NCBI GenBank assembly: GCA_030544235.1
Contig: CM060467.1
Span: 2,342,501-2,406,500 of the forward strand
Length of the DNA: 64,000 bases
Direction of reading: 5' to 3'
Origin: Lepturacanthus savala
Lineage: Eukaryota; Chordata; Actinopteri; Scombriformes; Trichiuridae
Part shown: piece after piece, positions 47,035 to 58,286 of the stretch
How positions within the stretch are numbered: position 1 is the stretch's first letter
How the letters are laid out: each line of letters opens with the position of its first letter
Made by a program: the position numbers and the translations under genes
The notes under the pieces: model-generated
Database searches by the model: none
What the model was told of the DNA's origin: nothing
The model's input: only the letters and a program-made list of their open reading frames with translations

Positions 47035-47105
47035 GGCAGCAAAGCAGCTGGTTGTTGGTTCTAAGCTGGATATATAACAAGGTGTCATCTGCGTAGGAGC
47101 GGTGG
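47035..47105 (-). pseudogene. L2-like LINE RT snippet with SYADDT
   Basis: On - the frame reads SSYADDTLLYIQLRTNNQLL, the catalytic YADD block and the residues that follow, from a copy different in sequence from those at 41.5 and 42.2 kb. Confidence 0.7.
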
Positions 47106-47640
47106 GGTTTTACGGCTCTGAATGATCTGGCAGAGATGAAAACATGGACTCATCTCTATAAATTTCAGCTGTGGTCGAAGCTACTCAGTTGTCTAAGTGA
47201 CCTTAATACGTTTGGCTGCGAGACCGAAGCCTCAAACTCCAGTTACAACTCAAGAGTTTTGACCTTTGAAAAAGAAATAAAAAAAAAAAAACCTGTAGGC
47301 CCATAAATGCCAACAGAGAAAGATCAACAAATAAATGTAATTTATATCATGTCAACTATACCCCCAGTGGATTTCAAAGTTGTAAATACAGGATTAATAG
47401 AGCTCGAAATGGCCTAAAGGGAAAACTGCCATGCTAAATTGATATAATAAGCTCATTTGAACTTTACTTGACCCTTGTAGTTGCATAAGCTTCGAGCTGG
47501 AGGTTTTACAGCCTGACAGGTTTAAGGTGAATTAAACCAGCTCCGTAACTCTCAGGGGGGAAAATACGGCAAAAAAAGGGGAAATGTCTCATGTGTCGTG
47601 TTGCCATGTGCAGGTTTTTATGACTGAGTGGTTGAATGCT
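47106..47640. other. Unique DNA
   Basis: Includes a poly-A run near 47280. No feature recognised. Confidence 0.4.
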
Positions 47641-47957
47641 GCTCGTATCCTGGTTGAGTTCTCGTGTTACCGGCGATCAGCTGGAACGCTAACTGTAAAC
47701 GAAACCGACGACAGCGCCGGACCCTGAGTGACAGCTCGGTGAGACGGGACCAAAGGTTGGGAGGATTTGCACAGGCACTAATTTTACCCGTTGAAGAGCG
47801 TGGAGAGGGGTTAGCGAAAAGAAAAAAAAAAGACTTTGCATGAGAGCTAAAGCCGCTCAGCTGTCGCTGTCGTCTTCAACCGCACGAAAACCTGCTGTTT
47901 GACTGCAGCCTGACGAGGTGAAGCTGCTGTTGGTGTGTTTTTTTGTTGATTTGACAG
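47641..47957. other. CpG-richer unique block upstream of a candidate exon
   Basis: Scattered CpG and a frame of about 70 codons on + ending near 47850 in a poly-Lys run. A CTCG-GTGAGAC donor-like word sits at about 47738. It may be a regulatory or 5' exon region, but no start can be defended. Confidence 0.25.
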
Positions 47958-48075
47958 ATCAGGAATCGTCTCCACGGAGCGAAGCCTCAGCTGCTTCCAG
48001 CAGAACGAGGAGACCCTGAGGGACGCCACCACAGGAGTGATGGAACCTGACGTGTTGTTCTACAACAGGAGTTAG
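47958..48075 (+). CDS. Possible terminal coding exon of an unidentified gene
   Basis: A T-rich tract ending GTTGATTTGACAG gives a good acceptor. The frame with one carried base stays open for 38 codons to TAG at 48073-48075, beginning SGIVSTERSLSCFQQNEETL and ending VMEPDVLFYNRS. The (CA)n array starts 30 bases later, so the 3' UTR would be CA repeat. A frame on - is also open here (with a misleading GVPQG), which weakens the call. Confidence 0.28.
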
Positions 48076-48104
48076 GTCCCAGGATGCTGCTGCAGGTTCA
48101 CAAA

Positions 48105-49464
48105 CACACACCAGAGATGGAGGGATGGAACACACACACACGTCATATACACACACACGTCATATACACACATCACACACGCATACACACATGCACACAC
48201 GCATGGGAGCATTAGACACACACACATGACGCACACATCACACACGCATACACACATGCACACACGCATGGGAGCATTACACACACACATACACACACAC
48301 ATGCATGGACGCATTACACACACGGACAGATGCATTAGACACGCACACAAACTCGCATGCATCACACACTCTCGGACCCATCACACACACACACACACAC
48401 ATGCATGCATGGACGCATCACACACACACAGACTTATTACACACACGCACGGACACCTCACGCACACACACACACATGCATGGACGCATCACACACACAC
48501 AGACTTATTACACACACGCACAGACGCATCACACACACGCATGGACACATCACGCACCCACACACACACTTTACACACACACACGCATGGGCGCATTAGA
48601 CACACACACGTCACACACACATACACACACACATGCATGGACGCAATACACACACGGACAGATGCATTAGACACACACACAAACTCGCATGCATCACACA
48701 CTCTCGGACCCATCACACACACACACACATGCATGGACGCATCACACACACACAGACTTATTACACACACGCACAGACGCATCACACACATGCACGGACA
48801 CCTCACGCACACACACACAAACATGCATGGACGCATTACACACACGGACAGACGCATTAGACACACACACACAAACTCGCATGCATCACACACTCTCAGA
48901 CCCATCACACACACACACACACACACATGCATGGACGCATCACACACACACAGACTTATTACACACACACACAGATGCATCACACACACGCATGGACACA
49001 TCACGCACCCACACACACACTTTACACACACACATGCATGGGGGCATTAGACACACACACGTCTCACACACACACACACACACACACATGCATGGACACA
49101 TTACACACACGGACAGACGCATTAGACACACGCACACACACGCATGCATCACACACTCTCGGACCCATCACACACACACACACATGCATGGACGCATCAC
49201 ACACACACAGACTCATTACACACACACACACAGACGCATCACACACACACACGCACGGACACCTCACGCACCCACACACACACATGCATGGACGCATTAC
49301 ACACACGGACAGACGCATTAGACACACACAAACTTGCATGCATCACACGCTCTCGGACCCATCACACACACACACACATGCATGGATGCATCACACACAC
49401 GCATGGACACATCACGCACCCACACACACACGCATGGGCACATTAGACACACACACGTCTCACC

Positions 49465-49514
<50 letters not shown>

Positions 49515-49805
49515 CATGGACGCATTACACACACGGACAGACGCATTAGACACACGCACACACGCATGCATCACACACTCTCGGACCCATCACACACACA
49601 CACATGCATGGACGCATCACACACACACACACACAGACGCATCACACACACACACTGACTCATTACACACGCACACACAGATGCATCACACACACACGCA
49701 CAGACATACACACTTTACACACACACACGCAGGGACGCATCACACACACACATGCACACATTACACACACACACACACGGATGGACGCATCACACGCACA
49801 CACTA
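48105..49805. repeat. (CA)n-rich higher-order array, ~1.7 kb, about six units
   Basis: Units contain, in order, CATGCATGGACGCATTACAC, ACGGACAGATGCATTAGACA, CTCGCATGCATCACACACTC and TCGGACCCATCACACAC. The CTCTCGGACCCATC landmark falls near 48371, 48701, 48893 (variant), 49156, 49350 and 49578. All His/Thr and Cys/Val frames (up to 274 codons) are artefacts. Confidence 0.95.
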
Positions 49806-49930
49806 CTGTCAACTATTACATTAATCAGTGACTATTTTCATAATCGATTAAATGATTCGATTAATCAATTTCAGTCACTTTTAAGAAGAAAATGGTTCCA
49901 GCTTCTCTTCTCTGATTAGTTTTATCTCTA
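49806..49930 (+). mobile_element. MITE-like fragment abutting the CA array
   Basis: TGTCAACTATTACATTAATC to GGTTCCAGCTTCTCTTCTCT. The left end is lost into the CA array and the right half is absent. Confidence 0.7.
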
Positions 49931-50463
49931 GTACATATTTTATTCTATAACATCGATATATTTGCATGTTATGGGACCTTCAGAGAAAACTATGAGTTTA
50001 AAAGTTTAAAGTTATAGAGACAAGATTCACAAAACTAACAACTAATTAACTAATGGTTAAAGTTAAAGAGTTAAAAAGGCAAAGTGTAATAATTAATAAG
50101 TGGTTAGTTTCAGCCCTTTTACTGATATTATATGAAACTATTTTCTTATTGTATTGGATTCTCATGTGATTTATGACTCAGTGCTGCACCTGGATCAGGA
50201 TGTTTAGGATTCTAACAGGATACTAAACCGTCAGATTAGTTGCAGGCGTAGATATAAAAGGTTTTAACCAGCTCATCATATCTGTGTCTAATTACTAAAC
50301 TCCTGACTCTGTGTCTGTTTCCGTCTTTTCCCAGAACTCCGTGGACGGAAAGCTTTTAACGTGTCAGCTGCTATAAAAGCTGAATCTCACCACATCTGCT
50401 CCGCGTTCTCCCTGCTGCAGCTGACCCGTTGCCACGGCGACCCCCATCCCAGCCGTCACTCAC
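49931..50463. other. Unique DNA, GC-richer at its end
   Basis: On +, a CTTTTCCCAG acceptor-like site at 50334 is followed by a 47-codon frame that ends at TAG within the minus-strand candidate exon. I rate the minus exon higher because it has both splice sites. Confidence 0.25.
50428..50441 (+). promoter_or_regulatory. Near-consensus X-box (RFX motif)
   Basis: GTTGCCACGGCGAC matches GTNRCC-N2-RGYAAC with one substitution. It lies beside the candidate exon at 50464. Confidence 0.25.
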
Positions 50464-50537
50464 CGGGCCGATAGGATGTCAAACACGAGAAGCTGTAAAG
50501 CGGCGGCGGGTCATCGACAACCAGGATCCGGTTCCTT
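50464..50537 (-). CDS. Candidate 74-bp internal exon of an unidentified minus-strand gene
   Basis: On -, CATCCCCTCCCCCTCCCAG is a strong acceptor and CCCG-GTGAGTGAC a consensus donor. Only one of three frames is open; it reads RNRILVVDDPPPLYSFSCLT and continues SYRP, with one base at each edge. CpG and GC content are high against the surroundings. No further exon of the same gene could be placed nearby. It may also be conserved noncoding sequence. Confidence 0.33.
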
Positions 50538-50559
50538 CTGGGAGGGGGAGGGGATGCCG

Positions 50560-51224
50560 TGAGAGGCGTCATGTGACCTCAGGACCCTGAACATACTTAA
50601 CTTTCCGGTCCATTTATTATGATCCTGGCTGCGGAGGAGGAGGATTTTACCACCTGCTGCTCTGGTTCTGTCAGTTACTGATGAAGCTGATGGAGAGAAA
50701 AAAAAGAAAAATCACAGGATTTAACCTGAGATAGAAAAACAGCAGCAGGTAGAATGATAGATTATTACTGATATTTATTAGATTAGATTAGATTAGAGAC
50801 AATAAATGACCTGAGATAGAAAAACATCAGTGTTTTACCCTGGTAGATTATTAATATTATTTATTAGATTAGATCCTTTGGGAAGTTTTGAACATTGAAC
50901 ACTGTTAAAAAACCTAAAAAAACAACTAAATGACTGGATTATTGTAAAAGTGCACATGGGTATGAAATAGTAGATTATTGCACATGGTAAAATAATAAAT
51001 TCATTAAATTGCACAAGGTTACACATGTATATATTAGTATATAATATTATAGTATATATTATATATAAAAATATAGGCTAGGATATAATATAATATATTT
51101 ATATATATTACCTGTTATAGTTATGATTATTGTATGATTATTTAATAATTCACAAATATATTTATATATTGTAATATAATAAAATCACTGCTATCATAAC
51201 TGCTCAACACACTGTCACACACAT
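50560..51224. other. Unique AT-rich DNA
   Basis: Includes two short tandem ATTAGATTAGATTAGA words near 50780 and 50865. No gene. Confidence 0.4.
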
Positions 51225-51560
51225 GTATGCATATATATATATATATATACATATATACATATATATACATATATAGTATATATATATATACATATATATA
51301 GTATATATCTTTTCTAGTCATATAGAATGATATATTATTGATATATATTATAATTATATTATTATATATTTTTATTATTATTATTCTATTATTGTGTCTG
51401 TGTGTATGTATGAGTATGAATGTGTGTATATATATATTACTTTATATTAATTTATACCCTACATTTATTACACCTTATATATATATTATTATATATATAT
51501 ATATATATATACATATATTTTTTATAATATATAATAATGTACATAATATCTAATGTACAT
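51225..51560. repeat. (TA)n/(TATACA)n-rich tract
   Basis: Long alternating TA with periodic TACATATA interruptions from 51225 to 51310, resuming at 51480-51512. Confidence 0.9.
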
Positions 51561-52315
51561 AATATCTATCTATATAATATAATATCTATAATATGTAGCA
51601 ATGTGCAGTTTATTTATATTTAATGAGGTGGAGTTTTAAATTTCCCAAAGGATCAATAATAATAATATCATCTAATCTAATTTCCACTCCAGAGTTTCCA
51701 GGTCCCTGAGGTGGTGAAACCCTCAATAATAATAATATTAATAATAATAATAACAATAATAATCCCTGTTCTCAGCAGTGTGAGCAGCAACAAGCACAGT
51801 TTGTCTTTTCTGATCATATGTTGTCCATTAATTCTATTTAAATCTGTGGTGCTGGCATCGATCCTCAGAGCTGAGAGGAGAATCTCCTCAGGGAGAAAAA
51901 CCATCACAAGAGAAAGATGTTTCAGTCCAACTCTGTCTTTTTATATTTCAGTGGGAAGCTCTGGAGGAGGGAACGTTCTGAATCATTTGATCTGAAATCA
52001 GAAGACGTTTGTTCCAGAAACCGAAGGAATTCTCTCTGGAGAAAAAAAAAACTGCTGCATCTTAGAAAATAATAGAAAATAATAGAGTTTCACAACTGAT
52101 TCAGCATCGTCTGACAATGTGGTTTAAAGCATAATGTGATGGGAAAAAAGAGTGAGTCACTACTTAACTTCTTCAGTCGGTTCATTTGTGGATTAAACAG
52201 TCATTGTACACATGTACGTATAATAATAATATATATATATATAATATATATAATATAATAATCTTGAATTATAGTAGTTAAATACAGCTGAAGAGAGGAA
52301 ATGTTCATTTGGTTC
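51561..52315. other. Unique DNA with an (AAT)n run
   Basis: An AATAATAAT run lies at 51722-51763. The adjoining 94-codon + frame and 76-codon - frame start inside that run and are unsupported; the nonrepetitive part (51770-51910) could be an old element fragment. Confidence 0.35.
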
Positions 52316-52559
52316 ATGGCAGCAATCACTTTATCTTCATTTTTCTAAAAATCTGTGATATAAAATCTATGTTTTTACAGCTAAGCATGAAAAGGGGGCT
52401 TTTATTTTGAAGGGCATACAATTTATGAGGTCACATGACCAGGATATCCCTATTGCTGATGGACATTTGAGCATCATTGTCTCATAAAGGTTGACTTTTA
52501 TTCCGAATTTTGTCAAATTTTCACAAAATAAAAAAAATAGATTTGTTGCTACATGTCAA
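52316..52559 (+). repeat. Unnamed repeat family, copy 3
   Basis: TATCTTCATTTTTCTAAAAA...ATGTTTTTACAG is followed by the core from 52381 (frame GAFILKGIQFMRSHDQDIPI). It is truncated where the large inverted repeat begins. Confidence 0.75.
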
Positions 52560-54826
52560 CACTATTTATTTCACCACTTTTCACCATTTAATGTCAACAA
52601 ATCACACATTCCATGAGATTTTTGTTCTAAAAATGGTCTTTTAAATGGCATAAAAACCAACATTAACACTATAAAGAACTGATGAATGCTTCTTAAAACT
52701 GTATTCTAAAAAGGTTTTCTTGCCAAACATTATTTGTCACTTACCCATATAAGAGTTTGCTGTATATGTTTGAAATTGTGCTAATAAATTAAAAATAAAA
52801 TGTGATTAATTGACATTTATGGATGTGTCAAATTAATTCAGACAAACAAAGAAATCCCACTTTCATAGAATTTGTCATTTCACCCTCTATTGCATAGTGT
52901 CTTTTAATTTTATCTTCATTTCCTTCAACTGTTTTTTACAGTTAGGCGTGGAAAAGGGAGGCTTTTATTTTGAAGGGCATACAATTTATGGGGTCACATG
53001 GCCAGGATATCCCTATTGCTGGTGGACATTTGACATGTGAGCATCATTGTCTCATAAGAAAATGTTGTCTTTTATTCAGAATTTTATCAAATTTTCACAA
53101 AATAAAAAAAAAAGGTAGGTAAACTTTATCATTATTAATATATATATATATATTTTTTTTTTACATTTAATTCAATTTTAATGATTTTTTCTCTTATACT
53201 AAAATAGATTTGTTGCCACACTATTCAAATATGTCAAATTCCTAGTGTAGTCCCATTGACTTACATAGCATGAAGTCTATGTTTACACCTTTTTCTTGCA
53301 TATTTTTTTAATATATCTATTATTTAGACCATTTTAAGTAATAAAAACATTCAAAACAGTTGTTTAACCTTGTCTAAGTAATAATTTATGGAACAGAAGG
53401 TTCATATAGTCCCTTAAAGCTGGTCAAAATAGAGAGATTTCACATTTTCCTAGGGCCAGGCATATTATATATTATACTTATTGTGAGTTCCTTATTAGTA
53501 CTGTTATGTAATCAATTAAAATTCAAATAGGAAAAGTATTCCTGCCTGACATTTGCTTCCAATGCAAATCGTATCTTTAGATCTTTGGGAACACACTGAC
53601 CTCTTTGTTCCATGTTTCCATGATATATTTATTTTGTTATAATCTAGTAGCTGATCTGATTATGATCTTAATAAGAACCAGAAGCTCTTTGTTGGTTTGG
53701 CTTCATTCACAACCTCGTTGTCGAGTAACTACGTACAAATACTTTAATGTACTTGTTGTGTATCTATAAATGATTTTTTTTAACTTGTACTCCTTAGATT
53801 TGTACTTTCTACTTCTTATATTTTAAAAATAGCCTTGTTTTTTTGCCAAAAAGTGATTTTCTGATCCCTGTGATCACAATTATGGCCAAATAAGTCCTTG
53901 ATTAATATTTATTTTCAAACAAAACTGTAATTAAATTAACAATAAAATGCATTAAATGTGGTTTATCTTTTGCCAAAAGTGAGTTAAAGGTAGTTTCCAC
54001 CAAAAAATAATCTAATAACTCACCTATTAACTGTTCAAATACGTTTAAAGGGACAATACAACACATGAACTGCAATATATCTGCCAAAAAGTGATCTTAA
54101 ATGTATTTCCATTGTAATAAAATGCATTTTTTATGATATAAAACATGTGCAACTTTAATATCTTCACATACTTTTCAAATACACCAATTCTAGCTGTTAA
54201 CTCTCTATTGCAAGAAATAATTAATGCCTTTATTAATTAAAATGGCCTAAATATTAGAAAAAAATAGAGAATTTTACATATTATTTCCAAATATATTCTG
54301 TTTTAGCATATTAGAAAAAATCAAACATCAAAATTGAATTAAATATAAAAAAAGTCATGGGTTGTGAGACAATAAGCTCACATGTCAAATGTCCACCAGC
54401 AATAGGGATATCCTGGTCATGTGACCTCATAAATTGTATGTCCTTCAAAATAAAAGCCCCCCTTTTCCACGCCTAACTGTAACAACACTTATTAGAAAAA
54501 TGAAGATAAAATTAAAAGACACTATGCAATAGAGGGTGAAATGACAAATTCTATGAAAGTGGGATTTCTTTGTTTGTCTGATTTAATTTGACACATTCAT
54601 AAATGTCAATTAATCACATTTTATTTTTAATTTATTAGAACAATTTCAAAAATATACAGCAAACTCTTATATGGGTAAGTGACAATTAATGTTTGGCAAG
54701 AAAGTAAGTGTTAATGTTGGTTTTATGTCATTTAAAAGTCCTTTTGGACCATTTTTGAACAAAAAATACATGGAATATGTGATTTTTTGACATTAAATGT
54801 CAAGTGGTGTAATAAATCTGAAATAT
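52560..54826. repeat. 2.3-kb imperfect inverted repeat carrying copies 4 and 5 of the unnamed family
   Basis: The left arm (52560-53215) and right arm (54295-54826) are reverse complements over hundreds of bases. The pairing runs from TTTCACCACTT through CCATTTAATGTCAACAAATC, the CCCTCTATTGCATAGTGTCT word, the TTACAGTTAGGCGTGGAAAA core start and on to ACATTTAATTCAATTTTAAT. The left arm has about 110 extra bases near 53045-53155 (including a TA/T run). The loop (53216-54294) has no transposase-like frame. Confidence 0.85.
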
Positions 54827-56090
54827 TCAATCCACCTAGAATGTAAAACTAGTTGATAACATGTGTTTTTAACTTTTTAAAACCTTTTTAAGAGCGTTAA
54901 ATTATCTAGTACTGAGTTTTTAGGTTTACACCACATCACATGTTTGACTTTATCCTATAAATAGAATAAAGTAAATTCTAAAATATAAAAAAACGCTGAT
55001 ATTTCCAACACAGCAGAGATCATTTTAATCTCTGGTGTCGTCGTGGATCCGTTTCCTCGTTGGAGAAAAACCAAAACTCGTTAAAATCTCCTCGACTTTT
55101 ATCTTTCCTTCATTTCAAGAGGAAATAATAGAAAATATTGTGTTGCAGCCTTCTTCATATTCGCCAAGTGTTGCTGTTGTTGGTTAGATTCACAACAGCT
55201 GCAGGTAATTATGTTTAATTCTATAATGACAAAAAGAAATAAATAAAATAAAAAATAAAACATGTTTGGCTGGTTAATGTGCAGCTGGTGTGTGTATTCA
55301 GCCAAAGATCCTTTATGAGCGAACAGATATATCACTCTGTGCTAGTTTTACACACTTATGAAATAAAAGGTAGATTTTTAAGGTTAATTATGATGCATTT
55401 CTCAGTATATTCCAAATATATGTACAAAGAAATCTGTTTATAATTACAGGAACAATACTCATTATTAAAAATATATGTAAATATGACAGTTTAAGCCATT
55501 CTGGCTAATTAATAAGTCACAAAAGATTCTACCGAGCTGATCATCCCAATTTGAATTCTGAATGAATAGTTAGTATTTTAAGTACTAGTTTGTTTCTGCC
55601 TGGTCAGGAAGTGATAAAAGCCTGACTTGCATGAATATTTAGCCTTTATTCACTTATAAATGTTAAAAGTTAAACATAAAACCTTCAATAAGATTAAATA
55701 TGCGGATTTAACAAACTGCTTTGGAGGCAACTGGAGCTGAAAACGGGTCAAACAGGAGTAAAGAGTGTTTTTGCTGAGGATTTGTCTTCAGTGGTGGATT
55801 ATAAACACATTTGTTGCTCTATTTATGGAGGAGAGCTGATATATGTGGGATTAACTCTGAATAAACTACAGAACAGAGCTCATGGAAACACGTCGTCCAG
55901 CTGCAGCTCCACTCATTCATGGATTTTAAATGTTTATTGGAAAATAACATTTAAAATTACAACTATTATTGTTGGTTTTGTCTATGAAATAAACAGTTTA
56001 TACCTTTATAAAAGTTCTGTTGTATTATGAGGATGAATCTAACTGAAATCATAACCTCCTTTCACATATCTTATTAAATATCTTAAAATA
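54827..56090. other. Unique AT-rich DNA
   Basis: The first 100 bases match the outer family tail (AAACCTTTTTAAGAG, also at 10000). Frames of 78 (-) and 82 (+) codons have no splice support. Nothing named. Confidence 0.4.
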
Positions 56091-57732
56091 TAGGACAAAT
56101 GATTAATCGATTAGTTATTTGGTTCATAAAATGGTGTAAAATGGGAATTATTGTTTCCTCAAAGCTGAAGATTCAACCTAAAATGTCTTTTTTTGTCCAC
56201 AACCCAAAGATCATGAGTTTATTATTATAGAGACTAAAGAAACCAGGAAATAATTGATAGAATATCAAAAAGGTTGGTAATGTAAAGTTAATTGGCAACT
56301 AATCGATTAATCGATTAAAAAAAATCCCTTTGAAATGTAAAATGAAGTAAAACTAACAACTATCCTGATAGTGGATTAATCTATTGATTATAAAAACGAT
56401 TAATCAATTAGTTGTTGATTAATCATTTATCAAAATACTAAAAACTCATCAATTAATCGTTGGAGCTCTGGTGTTTTTTTAGACTTTTGAATAAAAATTC
56501 ATATCCCTAACTCCCTCTCTATGTCAATGAACTGAAACAAGCATTTTTAACCTTGTAACCATGGCAACTAATTGACTAATTGACTAATCTTTGCAGCTCT
56601 AATTTATTAAATGGTGTCAGCTGAATCAGCTGAGTCTGATGCTGAATATCTATCAGCTGATTATCATTCAGCAGCAGTGGAGGGAATATCTATCTATATC
56701 TGTCTTATGGTTTAATTATTTGAATAGAATCAATTAATCGATTAGTTGTTTGCTTCATTAAATGGTGTAAAATGTGGATCAGTGTTTCCCAAAAGCTGAA
56801 GATTCAACCTAAAAATGTCTTTTTTTCATCCACAACCCAAAGATCATCAGTTTATTATTATAGAGACTAAAGAAACCAGGAAATAACCAGAGAAGAGAAG
56901 CTGGAACCAGAGAATTTGGACGTTTTCTACTGAAAAAAATGACTCAAATTATTGTCAATTAATGTAATAGTCGTCAATTAATCAATTAATCATTTTCATC
57001 CTGATGCAAATTCACTCCTGAGACTATTCTGTTATATAAAGATTCAACCAAGCAGCAATGATGAACTAATAGCTAAATAAATGCTAATTTGGACATTTTC
57101 TTCTTAAAAAAGACTAAAATCGATTATCAAAGTAATTGCCGATTAAAGTAGTAGTTATCAACTAATCGATTAATCAATTAATCGTTGCAGCTCTAAAAAA
57201 AAACGTTTCATAATATTTTAAATCCATTTAAATAAATTGTATGTGGCCTAAAATATGTAAAGAAACCAGGAAATAATCAGATTTGAGAAGCTGGAACCAG
57301 AGAATTTGGACAATTTCTTCTGAAAAATGACTCAAATCGATTAATCGATGATCAAAATAGTTGGTGATGATTAATTGATTAATCATTGTGGCTTAATACA
57401 GATAAATCATGATGTTTTTCTGTCACAAATCATTCCTAACAGGCGGAAATACAGTTTTTGTGAAAACTGTTGACTCAAAAGAACAAAAAATCAGAAAAAT
57501 AATATGTAAATTAATCAATTTACAGAAATTCTCATTAACCAAACCAAACAAAGTTGTCAACTAATTGATTAATCAACTAACACTGATGGTTGATGTCTGT
57601 TATTTTGGTTTTGTCAAACCAGGAACCAGAGAATTTGGACATTTTCTGCTTAAAAATGACTCAAATCGATCAATAAACTATCAAAATAGTTGCCATTTAA
57701 TCGATTAATCGACTAATCGTTGAAGCTCTATC
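56091..57732 (-). mobile_element. Cluster of reverse MITE-like copies, at least six
   Basis: Near-full copies are at 56097-56318 and 56725-57000. Partial copies, mostly right ends, are at 56370-56470, 56555-56605, 57070-57198 (ending TTAATCGTTGCAGCTCTA), 57250-57400 and 57610-57732. All are in the same orientation, unlike the forward copies at 38-40 kb. Confidence 0.85.
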
Positions 57733-58079
57733 ATCATATATTCAAAATTTGGAACATATATTCTAGTCTCCTACATTACATTAATGTTAATTTATATTAT
57801 ACCTGGATAAAATATCACTATTGCTCTGAATAAAGAGTTACTTTGCTGACTATTTATAATAAAAGGTAAATTATCTCAGGTCCAATATGAATAAAAATGC
57901 CTCACATGAATTACTGGCAGATAATAGGTCTCCACAGTCTTATTGACAGCAAATTGCTGAAATCTACAGTCTATTACTCGACCTGTAAAGTGACTAATTT
58001 AATCTTTATTTGCAGTTTTTTTTTTTTACAGAATGGAAACATGGAAAAATTTCCCCCATTCCTGAGGATGTTAAAATAG
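57733..58079. other. Unique DNA before a candidate exon
   Basis: A T-run acceptor-like site (TTTTTTTTACAG at 58031) is followed by 15 codons and a TAG at 58077, in the same frame as the longer open frame that begins immediately after that stop. Confidence 0.25.
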
Positions 58080-58286
58080 CTTTTACTGCACCCAACAGTC
58101 GGACAATTATCTCACGCTCCTCCTCAAGAAAACGTTTGGAAAGAGTTTGTTACTGATCACATTTGTTCACATATGGAAAGAAATGAGCTTTTAAAAGCTG
58201 CTCAGCTTCAGAAAATAGAGATGTACAACAAAGATTTAGAGCCTGAAGGTGTAGAACTGAATGTGGAGGTTTTTAATTATAGTTAA
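58080..58286 (+). CDS. Possible terminal coding exon of an unidentified gene
   Basis: A 68-codon stop-free frame ends at TAA at 58284-58286, with coding-like codon use set within AT-rich DNA. Either TTAAAATAG at 58079 or CACCCAACAG at about 58097 could be its acceptor, both weak. The peptide contains APPQENVWKEFVTDH and an amphipathic MERNELLKAAQLQKIEMYNK. The in-frame TAG just before it suggests either intron or a disabled copy. No homologue recognised. Confidence 0.28.
   Translation, partial: LLLHPTVGQLSHAPPQENVWKEFVTDHICSHMERNELLKAAQLQKIEMYNKDLEPEGVELNVEVFNYS

Noticed and set aside
47959..48156. GVPQG motif in a minus-strand frame, suggesting another RT fragment
   Set aside because: No flanking RT residues such as SVL or YADD; the surrounding residues do not fit, and the + frame is the better candidate.
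48226..49831. His/Thr and Cys/Val open frames, up to 274 codons
   Set aside because: Products of the CA-based higher-order repeat.
51677..51995. 94-codon + and 76-codon - frames with a hydrophobic start resembling a signal peptide
   Set aside because: The hydrophobic Ile run is the translation of an AAT/ATT microsatellite.
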